Assembly: GCA_019448385.1 (NCBI GenBank)
Contig: JAGTXO010000080.1
Coordinates: 29,271-93,270 of the forward strand
Length of the DNA stretch: 64,000 nt
DNA from: Diacronema lutheri
Lineage: Eukaryota; Haptophyta; Pavlovophyceae; Pavlovales; Pavlovaceae
Direction: 5' to 3'
In this document: piece by piece, positions 50,501 through 58,689 of the stretch
Position numbering within the stretch: position 1 is the first letter of the stretch
Layout: each line of letters begins with the position of its first letter
The notes under the pieces: model-generated
The model's input: only the letters and a program-made list of their open reading frames with translations
The model's database searches: none
Told to the model about the DNA's origin: nothing
Program-made: the position numbers and the translations under genes

Positions 50501-52801
50501 CAGGCGCGCGAGCGCGCGCTCGACGGCCGCGGCGCCACTGCCGGGGGCGCGGCTCGCCGCGCGCACCGCGCGCCGCCAGGCCGGCGCGAACATGAGCGCC
50601 GGCTCGAGCGCCGCGAGCGCGCGCGCCTCGCGCGCGTCGCTCGCGCCGAGGCGCGGCGGCACGCGCGCGGCTCCGCGCGGCGCGGTGCCTCGGAAGCGTG
50701 GGCTCAGCGTGTAGGCGAGGTGCTGCGGCACGCCGCGCGCCTCCGCGCGCGCGCGTCCGTCCTCGACCTCGCGCCGCGCCTTCGCGATCGCCGGCGTGGC
50801 GCGCGCGAGCCAGTCGGGGTCGGCGGGCAGGTGGATCACGACGAGAATCGGCGCCCAGTCCAGCCGCGGGTTCTTGTGACGGTCGGGCACGACCCACACG
50901 AGCAGCACCGTGCCCTCCGCGCCGCACGCCGCCTCGTAGATCCTGGGCTGCGAGCGCCAATCGGGCCTGACGCGCAGCGCCCGCGCGTGGTCGATGGCGG
51001 CGGCGCGGTCGCCATTGAAGTGAACCGTCGTCACCTCGCCGATGACGGACCGGCCGGACCGCCAGCAGAACACCGCGTCCGCCGACCCGCCGGCGATGGC
51101 CGCGAGCGATTCGGGCGCGGCGAGCCGCGGCAAGCCCTCGAAGGCGGCAAAGTCCTCGTGCGCATTGTACACGCCGCCCCAGCCGTCGTGCGCGTACGCG
51201 CGCGCGGCCGCTCGTACCGCGCGCGGCTGGTTCTCCACGCCCGACGTCATGTGCCATGTCGTCCCCGCGAAGCCGGGCTCGCCCAGCTCGGCCCGCACGA
51301 CGGTACCGTACCCCGCGCCCTGCGTCGGGGCGGCGAGGTGGTGCATGCCCGCGCCGGTCACGCCCTCCGTGCGCTGCCGCGTGACGATCGTGCCCGTCGC
51401 GTGCGCGAAAAGCGTGTCGACCACGGCGGGCGCGCGCCCGCTGTTCGCCCGTAGCCGCGCCCTGCCCGCTTTTAGCTGCTCGGGGTCCTTGGCGTCGTAC
51501 ACGCGCGCGTCCGCGTCGCCCTCATCAGGCGCAGTGTAGACGCAGCGGCGTTCGAGCGGCGCCGAGCCACCGCCGTCCGCCGCCGCCGGCGAGGTTGGCG
51601 CCGCGCCCGCCGCCACCGCGCTCGTCGCCGCCGTGCCCGTCGCCACCGCCGCAGCCGCCGCGCCCGCGGGGTCGTCGTCCCCGTCCTCCGCGCCCTCCCC
51701 GTCGTCAGCGGTGGTGGCGTCGCCATCGTCCCCGTCGCCCTCGCCCCCGCCGAGGCTGCTGAATGGTCGGGGCCCCCACGCCGAGGCGGCGCGCCGCTGC
51801 GGCGCACGCGGCGGTGGCGCTCGCGACGGCGGCCTTGGCGCCGCCGCGCCGCGCGGCCTGGCCGCCGTCGACAGCGCGCGGCCTGCAGCGCCCGTGAGCG
51901 CGTCGAGCGCGGCCGTGCGTGCGATGCGGTCGTCGGGCGCGCGCAGCGCCGCCTCGACGGCCTGCAGCAGCCCGTCGGGCGCGGATCCGCCGACACTGGC
52001 ATCGCACGCCTCGGCGAGCCGCGCGGCCTCGGCGAGCCGCGCGGCCTCGCGGGTGAACGGGCCGAAGCGCCTGGCGCGGTCGCCGAGCAGAGCGCCGATG
52101 GCGGCGCGGAGCGTGCGCGCGCGGGTCTCCTCGTACGCGGCCGTCGTGAGGCGCGCGAGGCGCGCGTCCAAAGCCTTCTTGATGTCGACAAGGACACTCG
52201 CGCGGCGGCCGTAGAGCGTCGATGCGCTCGCCACGACCTCGGCCGCGACTGTTGCCGCGGCGAAGCAACACGCGGCCCCACTCTGCGGGGGCGCCTTGAA
52301 GGCATCGATGGGCGGCGCTGTTCTGCCGATGCGCTGCGCAAGCTTCTTGATGAGCACGCCGGCCGCCGTGGCGTACGCCGATTCGCCGTTGCCCAAGGTG
52401 CGCGAATCGGCGAGCAGGGCGAGCGCGGCGCCGGGCGGCGCGCCGCGCTGCGCGGGCGGCGCGAGGAGCAGGTACGCCGCCGTCCAGTGCACGAGGCCGC
52501 TGGACGCGCGGAGGCAGAGCGGTAGCACGACCACGAGCACCTGCCCAAACCGGTCCGCATCCGCGCATGCTTTGCGCAGGTTGCGCAGCGCCACCTTGAG
52601 CGCATGCTGCGAGCACCCCGTGTCGCCCACCCTAACCCTGCTCGTGCCGAAATCCGCGTAACGCAGCAGGGCGATGAGGCAAGTGGATGGGACCACGTGG
52701 GGGTGGGTATCTCCCGGCGACAGAATGGTGCTGAGGGCCAGCGAGAAACTGTCCGAGCCGCCCCGCCCGCCGGGCAAGGCGTCCTTCACGGAGTCCTCCA
52801 T
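33907..52801 (-). CDS. giant polyprotein: Ulp1-like protease - protease-like modules - YqaJ exonuclease - chromodomain - Fanzor
   Basis: Exons 52801-49127, 48993-42154, 42101-35760 and 35631-33907 join in frame, all in phase 0, to about 6,193 codons. Introns are 133, 52 and 128 nt with GT-AG borders. Order: C48-like protease (residues 1-185), an unknown globular region (about 500-720), a TM helix (LRIVATVALGGAVFAGMSAL, near 1110), coiled coil, a long Arg/Ala-rich region, a second cysteine-protease-like module (near 2400-2620), an inactive third one (near 3160-3340), an unknown domain (3520-3880), YqaJ exonuclease (about 3930-4140), more degenerate modules, chromodomain (near 5175-5240) and Fanzor (5340-6193). 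The frame stays open through all of it. The 52-nt intron is the weakest join: unspliced, a second protein could start at Met 42,125. Function inferred: a self-processing transposon polyprotein. Confidence 0.7.
34020..34245 (-). repeat. Gly/Asp-coding trinucleotide array
   Basis: Dense GTC/GCC/GTCGTC triplets, encoding a long Asp-Gly-Glu tail of the Fanzor module just before the terminal basic NLS. Confidence 0.85.
36895..37084 (-). other. domain: chromodomain
   Basis: A clear chromodomain: TYEVEAVVDERR, then FQFRIRWRGYDESADTWEPE, then a C-terminal helix (DLVAQFRKTRDEQKRR). The aromatic cage positions Tyr, Trp and Trp/Tyr are present. Such domains bind methylated histone tails and occur in chromovirus integrases. 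It lies about 100 residues before the Fanzor module. Confidence 0.85.
38820..38945 (-). repeat. Pro/Ala tandem repeat linker
   Basis: A GGCGGCGCGGCGGCGGGC-type array, encoding AAPPPAAAPPPTAAPPPAAA on the minus strand, in the linker between the YqaJ exonuclease and the chromodomain. Confidence 0.9.
40190..40820 (-). other. domain: YqaJ-type (PD-(D/E)XK) exonuclease
   Basis: All hallmarks of the YqaJ viral-recombinase family are in order: RSPRWHDERWEEVTGSKVGD (binding helix), ILGEAVALRKLAAAYG (GxxxE), FAFSPDGLAIL (SPDG), EQVLVEVKTLTK (catalytic ExK) and HRDQLQLGMHVLGVSKALYV (QxQxQ-like helix). The catalytic Asp, Glu and Lys are intact. Known relatives are lambda-exonuclease-like 5'-3' exonucleases, which resect ends for strand annealing. 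Confidence 0.85.
42650..43180 (-). other. domain: third protease-like module, catalytic Cys lost
   Basis: Similar architecture to the other modules, but the position of the catalytic Cys reads DAPDQAGVAALRVLYALV, where DCGVFAL-like sequence is expected. It is probably a structural pseudo-protease. Confidence 0.35.
44475..44700 (-). repeat. (GGC)n-type low-complexity array in the polyprotein gene
   Basis: A dense GCG/GGC trinucleotide region, encoding poly-Ala on the minus strand with Pro-rich patches, between protease-like module 2 and the following globular segment. Confidence 0.85.
44815..45530 (-). other. domain: second papain-fold protease-like module
   Basis: Within exon 2 of the polyprotein. 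His is in LASGHFTALRLVRV, Asp in YDAVLVDTLASP and Gln/Cys in NEAAQRGATCGLAIVGALND, giving the H-D-Q-C order of C48-like peptidases with intact catalytic residues. Confidence 0.5.
45625..45895 (-). repeat. about 66-72-bp coding repeat, four imperfect copies
   Basis: On the minus strand it encodes repeated ASAFAPAADGVFPAPLAAA-like units, with variation in unit length, upstream of the second protease-like module. Confidence 0.75.
52246..52801 (-). other. domain: N-terminal C48/Ulp1-like cysteine protease
   Basis: Residues 1-185 of the polyprotein. The expected triad plus oxyanion Gln are in order and spacing: H105 in SGLVHWTAAYLLLA, D132 in ALLADSRTLG, Q173 and C178 in PPQSGAACCFAAAT. The HW and DS pairs and the Q-x4-C arrangement are those of Ulp1/adenain-like enzymes (the usual spacing is Q-x5-C). 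A role in cutting the polyprotein or removing SUMO-like modifiers is inferred. Confidence 0.65.
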
Positions 52802-54149
52802 CTGCAGACTGTGGGCACGTCAGTGTCCGGATGGCGGCCCGGATGATACTTGGGAGAATTTACATGATGCCCTGGAGAATGCCCCGCTCTCCCACAACCA
52901 GGACCCGCCAGCGCGCCGAGCCTACTCGTTTGCCCGCGCCGCCTCTCTTTGCGCGCCCGAGCGCGGCCTCCGAGCGCGGCCAACGTCCTCCGGGGGCGTG
53001 CATCGTGGCTGCTCGGAGGGGCTGCGACGCGGCGAAAGCTCGCTGCGCGGCCGCAACGTGAGCGCGCGCGCGCGGCCGCGCGCCGGCCTGCGCTGCTCTG
53101 CACGGCCGCGCGCCGGCCTGCGCAGCCTCGTCGCGCAGCGTGAGCGCGAGCGCGCGCGAGGTGAGCTCGGCGGATGGGTGCGCGGCGGCGTTGGCGGCGG
53201 GTGCGGCGGCAGGCTGGGCGGCGGGTTTGGACGGAGAGTGTCGGGGAAGAACGGGGCGCATCCTGGCTGGGAGTTGGACGGCGCCCACCACGCGCTGGCG
53301 GATCCTGGTTGCCACCACCACCCCCCCCCCCCCCCCGGAGACGAGGACCAGGGGCATGGCCGACTCGCTGCGCCGCACAGCGCGCGGCGCGCGGCATGCT
53401 GCGCGACCTCAAGCACATCCAGCCGCGCTCCGCCCACGCAACGCGCGCAATGCCGCGTTGCACTGCAGGTGTGCACGTGCGGCTCTCACGCGCACTGTGT
53501 TGCACGAACGGCATCACGCCACCGAGCTGCGTCCGGACCACGCGCCGCGCGCAGGCGACCACACAGGGGCGCGCCGCGCCGCGCGTGCGCGCCCTCGCAA
53601 CCGTTGCAGCACGCTCTGCCTTGCACTGCGCCGAGCCGCCGCGCGCTGTGCGCGTGCATGCAGGGCGCACGCGTGCGACGAAGCGCGCGCGCGGCGAGGC
53701 GCGCGGGCGGCTCGCTGCGCGGGCGGCAACGCGCCCAGCTGCGCCCAGGCCAGGCGCGCGCCCGCGAGTGCCACCGGGACGCACTGCCCCCGCCGGGGTC
53801 GCCGCGCGCTCTGTGTGTGCGCTCGCGCGCTGCGAGCGCGGCGGAACGTTCGTGCATGGCGCGAAGAGCGCGGCACCCGAAGACGGCTGCCCCGAGCCCG
53901 CGCCGGGTGGCAGCGAGCGGCGGCACCTCCTCGGCGAGCCCGCCCCGCGCCTTCCCCTCCACGTGGCGTTTTGAGGCAGACGGACACGCGCCCACACTGC
54001 GACTGGGCACGCTGCTCGAGGCAGACACGCACCCAACGCGCGCGCACCACGCGCCCGCGTCGGCGGGCCGGTGTGAACGAGCGAGAGCTCGGTGTCGCCA
54101 ACGGGGGCACGGGCGCGACTTCGGTCCGCCTCTCGACGGACGCAGGCGA
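52802..54149. other. 1.3-kb spacer upstream of the polyprotein gene
   Basis: No gene supported. The sequence is Arg/Ala-rich in every frame. A poly-C run at 53,323-53,337 resembles the intronic plus-strand runs elsewhere, and a run of near-repeats (gcgcgccggcctgcg) lies near 53,080-53,120. The polyprotein promoter should lie in the first few hundred bases. Confidence 0.4.
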
Positions 54150-55520
54150 CGCTGCCGGGAACTTCCCCGACGCCTGCACATCCAGGGCTTCGAGGTACAG
54201 AGCTGGGCAACAGTGCCGCTCGTCACCGATGAGGCGGCCAAGCTCGCTATCCTTGCTGCCCTCGGCTCCACCAAACAGCCGGGCGACCCAACGGTTCGTG
54301 ATCGCCTGGCCGCCAGGTGCGAACCGCGCCCGTGCAAGCGCTTCACCCGCATTCTCCGCCCCGCTGCGGACGTCCGCCTGCCGGCCGCGAACACGGCCGG
54401 TGCGCGTTGCCGCCTGGCCCAACACGAAAACCCGCCCGCCCCCGAGGCCGCAGGTCCTACCTGCCCAAGCGCAGCCCAACGGCACGCAGACAGCCCGCCT
54501 TGGCAACCGACTCGTGCGCGAGCGCTCCGCCCTCCACAAGAGCCTGCCCCACGCCACCGCCGACGCGGAGCCAGCGCAGCCGACGCCCCTCCGCGACGCT
54601 CGCGCCGCAAGGCGCAAGGGCCCCGGCGAGACGGCGTCAACCAAGCCCGCCGCTGGCACAGCGCCGGCACCCGGAGCCCACCCCAAGCCCCCGCGCACGC
54701 CTCGCCCCCCCCCCCCCCCCCCCCCCCCCCCCGATCGGCGGACCGATTGCGTTTTGGTGCGCCAGGCTCAATGCGCCATCGCAGTGGCGGGCCCGCAGAC
54801 GCAGACGCTGACATGCCCAACGCTGGGCACTGAGGCCGCAGGCCGGCCCTCCTGGACCTGGCGGGCGAGCTGCCCGCGCAGCGGCCACGCGAGCCTCGCA
54901 CTGACCGTGGCGGTCGCTGCCACCGTGATAGCTGCGGGTGCGGCGGCCTTGGCCCCAACCCCATCATCCGTCTTCATCCCCGCCCTGCTCGCGCTCGCGG
55001 CCTACGTCGGCAATCCCTGCACCGGGATCCGCCCCGCGAAGTCCACACAAGACTTATCCGTGCTGCACGCCAGCCGCGCGCGCCGACGCGCGCCGCTCCC
55101 ACACGCTCACCTCCGTTTCCGCGGGCGGCCCAACGCCCCCCCCCCCCCCCCCCCCTCCCCCCCCCCCCCCCCCCCCCCCGGCAGGCGGCCATCGAGCCGC
55201 ATTAGCACACCCGCCCGGGGCCTCCCGCCGCACCCGCAGCGGCTCGGCGCCTTGAATCCTCCCGTCCCCCGGGGTGAGGCCTTCAACCCGGGCCCAGCGC
55301 GCTCCGACTGCCTCACGCGCGCCAGCGCCAACCTCGGCGGCATGGTAGACCCCGAGCGAAAAGCCGCACTTCTCGCCGTCCTCGTCAGGCGCAAGTACGT
55401 TATCCTGCTCCTACTGCCGACGCGGCTCCCGCGCGCGCGGACTACTACGCCGGGCAGATCGCCGCAGACGCACGTGAGTGCACACGTGCGGACAAGGCGC
55501 ACACGCTCGACGTCCAGTTA
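54150..55520 (+). pseudogene. possible degenerate retroelement or spliced hypothetical gene
   Basis: Protein-like fragments occur in several plus-strand frames: SWATVPLVTDEAAKLAILAA near 54,200, a hydrophobic stretch (SLALTVAVAATVIAAGAAAL) near 54,900, and SANLGGMVDPERKAALLAVL then VRRKYVILLLLPT near 55,330-55,420. The last faintly recalls the N terminus of LINE apurinic endonucleases. Long poly-C runs at 54,708-54,732 and 55,137-55,180 could mark introns of a plus-strand gene. No reverse transcriptase is present. Confidence 0.25.
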
Positions 55521-55722
55521 GCGCACGTGCACGTGCGCGCCACTGATCACATTTGAGCGTCCGTGCTCGCCCACAGCGTCGCCATCCACAAGATGCGCGC
55601 TGGAGCCATCCAAGCAGGGCTCTGCCTGCTCGGCTTCCGCAAGGCAATTTGGGCCGCGGACAGCGGACAGCGGACGGCGTGCGCGTGCGAGGTGCGAAAG
55701 GAGGAAGAAGGTAGGGAGAGTT

Positions 55723-55770
<48 letters not shown>

Positions 55771-57194
55771 CGGCCGCCGGAGACGAGGACGCACTCACCG
55801 CTGTTGGCAATGCGCGCGTCACGGAGACAACTTGGCGGGCCTCGCACGCAGCTGGGCCGATCGCCGCCGTAGAGATGTCTGCAGCAGTCTCCGCGATGCC
55901 GATCGTCGCATCTGTTGGCACCGCTGCCATCTGCCGCACCCGCGGCCAGGCTGCCGGCAAGGTCGGCGCGTCGGGCTCCGAGCTCGGCCACGCAGGCGAT
56001 GCGGCCGACGGCGGTGACGCTGAGCCCAGCGCCGGGTCCAACGGCTCCACGTCGAGCCGGCTGTGAACGAGCATGCTCGCACCACTTGCCCACGCCAGCG
56101 CGTCGGACTCAGGCACGTTGTAGATCTGCGCGGGCAACGCGCGTGCGTGCGGCAGGCGCGCGCGCGAGCTTTCAGGCCACGCGCGCGTGCCGCGCGGGAG
56201 GACGGGGCGGTCGCGGCTGCGCTCGACCGCCGGTCGCGGCACCGAGCGACCGTGCGCGCCGCCGCACGTTGTAGTCGTCGCACGGAAACCAAGCCTCGTT
56301 GCGGAGCACGATGGCGACAAGGTGCCCGCTCATCGGCCCCTCGCCCACGTGCACCACGCCGGCGACGGGGAGGTGGTCGCGCCCGCCGAGCAGCAGCCGC
56401 GGCGCGCACACGAGCGCGCGGTTGTTCTTGCACTGCGAGCCATTGCCGCGCGTCGTGCGCGGCGCCTCGACAGCAATGCTGGCTGGCGTGAGCACGCCCG
56501 AGTGGCCCGCGTTCGTGTGGCGATCCCGCGGCGGCCCAGCGGCGCCCCCCAGAGCGTGTGCAAGCGCGCGCGCCGCATCGCCGCCGACGCTGACGAGTAC
56601 GGCGATGCCCTCGCCGGCCTCTGAAGGCACGGCGATCTGCTCGAGCACTGGCCCGACGCGTGTGTCGGCTTCAAAGGCCGCAGCGAGCCCGGGCACTCGG
56701 CCGAGCAGCAACCGGAAGAACTCAGCGGCATCCTGCGGCGTCCTTCGCGCGCCACGGCCCGAGATGACGTCGATGACGGACACAAGACACAGCCGTGTCG
56801 GCGCCCTGGTGTCCTCGATCAGCGTGCCAAAGTCCCGAAAACGCGCCCTCTCGACGCTGTTGGCACGGCGCGAAGCGGAGCGAAGCATCGCACGGAGCAT
56901 GTTCAGGGCGAAGAGCGATTGCATAAGGACGGTCGTGTAGCACGCGCTGCCCTCGTTTTTCGCGCCTGCGCCGCGCCGCGCAGCGCCGGGTGTGCGGGGT
57001 GCGCACGCACGGTTTGCGGCGGGATGGAGGGAGGCTGGCTGGGCGCGCGCCGAGCCCGGCAAGCCGTGCAGGCGCTCACCACGCGGCACGCCGGGCACTC
57101 TCACCGGCCACATCGGGCCGTCAAACGCGTCTTCCACAGGCTGCCGACCGACGACGTAAAACTTGCTCAAGGCGCCGCGCCGTGCACGCGCCAT
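55518..57194 (-). CDS. C19 ubiquitin-specific protease (USP), four exons
   Basis: Exons 57194-57080, 56965-56268, 56125-55799 and 55625-55518 join in frame to 415 residues with GT-AG introns (donors GTGAGC, GTGCGG and GTGAGT). The Cys box is GAKNEGSACYTTVLMQSLFA, rebuilt across intron 1. A QDAAEFFRLLLGRVP helix follows, and the His box is VVHVGEGPMSGHLVAIVLRN, then EAWFPCDDYN and IYNVPESDALAWASGASMLV across intron 2. Catalytic Cys, His and Asp are all present. At about 400 residues it is close to a minimal catalytic domain. Intron 3 carries a poly-C run on the sense strand (55,739-55,765). It lies between the Pif1 unit and the polyprotein on the same strand, so I infer that it is cargo of the element; a captured host gene is the alternative. 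Confidence 0.82.
55739..55765 (-). repeat. intronic poly-C tract (sense strand)
   Basis: A G run of about 27 bases on the plus strand, preceded by (TG)n. It is poly-C in the third intron of the USP transcript. Confidence 0.9.
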
Positions 57195-58093
57195 GCGCGC
57201 GCTGTTGCGGGCTGCGCAGCAGGGACGACGGGGGAATTGGCGAGCGAGGGTTAGGCGCAGATCAGCGTGGTGGCGCGGCAAGACGAGCGCGCGCCGGGCG
57301 CCTGGCGCGGAGGCGCCCCGCGCGAGGACGCGAGCCGCTTCTCGCACCGGACGGGCGCCCACGCGCAAGCCGGCTTTCGAGGGCTGGTGGATGGTGGCAG
57401 ATGCCGAAACGGACACATGGAATGATGCGTCGGCGGCGCGAGCGCGGGACGATCTTGCCCGGGCAATTTTGCGCACGCTGCCAGCGCGCGTATGCGTGCG
57501 CATGCAGCGGGCGGCGCGCACGTTGCGCGTGACGGGGCGCCGAGCGGCACACCGGCGGGGACGCGCTCGCCGCTGCCGTGGCATCGTACGCTGCCTGCGT
57601 GCTGGCCCGCACGCACGTTGCCGGCGCGAGGGGACGGCGAGTGCGCCTCGGCCGAACAGGCGCGAACGTTACGCCCGAGCGCGTGGCCGGGCCCCGCCGA
57701 CTGCACGCAGCGCCGGCCCAGGCGCGCATCCGCCCGACGCGGATTTGGACGACGCATCGACCGGCACGCCGAGCGTCTGCGCCCGCCTCGCGGCCGGTCG
57801 CGCCGGCCCCTCTTCGGCCCGAGGCCGCACGTCCGCCGCGCGCCGCTTTGGCGCGCGGCGCGGCGCTCCCGGAACGCGCATGGCACACGCGCGGTGCGCG
57901 GGCACGCCCGCAACGCGCCATTCCAGCGCGAGCAGTTCGGCAAGCTTGCAGCGCGCGAGCAGCCGGGCATGTGCCGCGGAAACACAGTTCGCTGTGTGCG
58001 CCGGCCGCGACGACACGGCGTAGCGGCGCGAGGCTGGCCGCCGGGGCCACGGGCGTACTGCCGTGGCGCGACGCCATGGTATGAGCATTAAAT
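57195..58093. other. 900-bp spacer between USP and Pif1 units
   Basis: All frames are Arg/Ala-rich with no recognisable domain or codon-level order. A poly-G run follows at 58,100-58,131. I see no gene here. Confidence 0.4.
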
Positions 58094-58099
58094 TCATCG

Positions 58100-58131
58100 G
58101 GGGGTGGGGTGGGGGGGGGGGGGGGGGGGGG
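58100..58131 (-). repeat. poly-C tract (minus-strand sense) 3' of the Pif1 unit
   Basis: A G run on the plus strand, after a short AT-containing patch (gagcattaaattcatcgg), downstream of the Pif1 reading frames. Confidence 0.85.
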
Positions 58132-58493
58132 CGCGTTGTGCGCACTTGGCGCGCGAGTAGTGCGAGTGGCGGGCGAGCCTCGTCGCCCACGGAGCCCGCC
58201 CCCGGCTCGGCGGCGCGCCGCCTGCTCGCCGGGTCGCGCACCGCCGTCGCCGCCGCTGCGCACTTGCCCAGCTTGCCGGCAGGCGGCAGGCGGCGGCGAC
58301 GGCGGCGGCGGCGGCTGCGGCTGCGGCGCGAGCGCGACGCCGGGCGGCGGCAGCGCCGACGGCACGCGCGCAGCGGCGACCCACGCGGCGGCGGGCAGCG
58401 CGCCAGCGTGAGGCCCCTGCGCGCCGGCCGCATTGGCGCCGCCCTGCGCGCCCTAGAAGGGCGCGCAGGTACGCGGGCCGGTCGCGCGGCGCG

Positions 58494-58575
58494 CGGTGCT
58501 GGCGAGCACCCGACGGCTGCGCGTCGGCGCGAGCGGCGCGGCGGGCGTCGCGCCGGCGGGTGCTGGCCAGCACCG
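58494..58575. repeat. pair of palindromic GGTGCTGGCNAGCACC boxes
   Basis: Two near-identical short palindromes (ggtgctggcgagcacc and gggtgctggccagcacc) about 65 bp apart, in the 3' part of the Pif1 unit. Confidence 0.6.
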
Positions 58576-58689
58576 CGCGCCGGCGGCGCGCCCGCCGCCA
58601 GCGCGCCGCCCGCCGCCGGCGCCGCGCGCGCCGTCCGCGCCCGCCGCCACCGCGCGCCGCCGCCGCGCATTCGCGCGCGGCGGCGACGG

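Noticed and set aside
49029-50714. Plus-strand Ala/Ser/Pro-rich ORFs of 460-560 codons opposite the polyprotein
   Set aside because: Complement of Ala/Arg-rich minus-strand coding sequence; no motif, and the minus-strand splice join at 49,126/48,994 is well supported.
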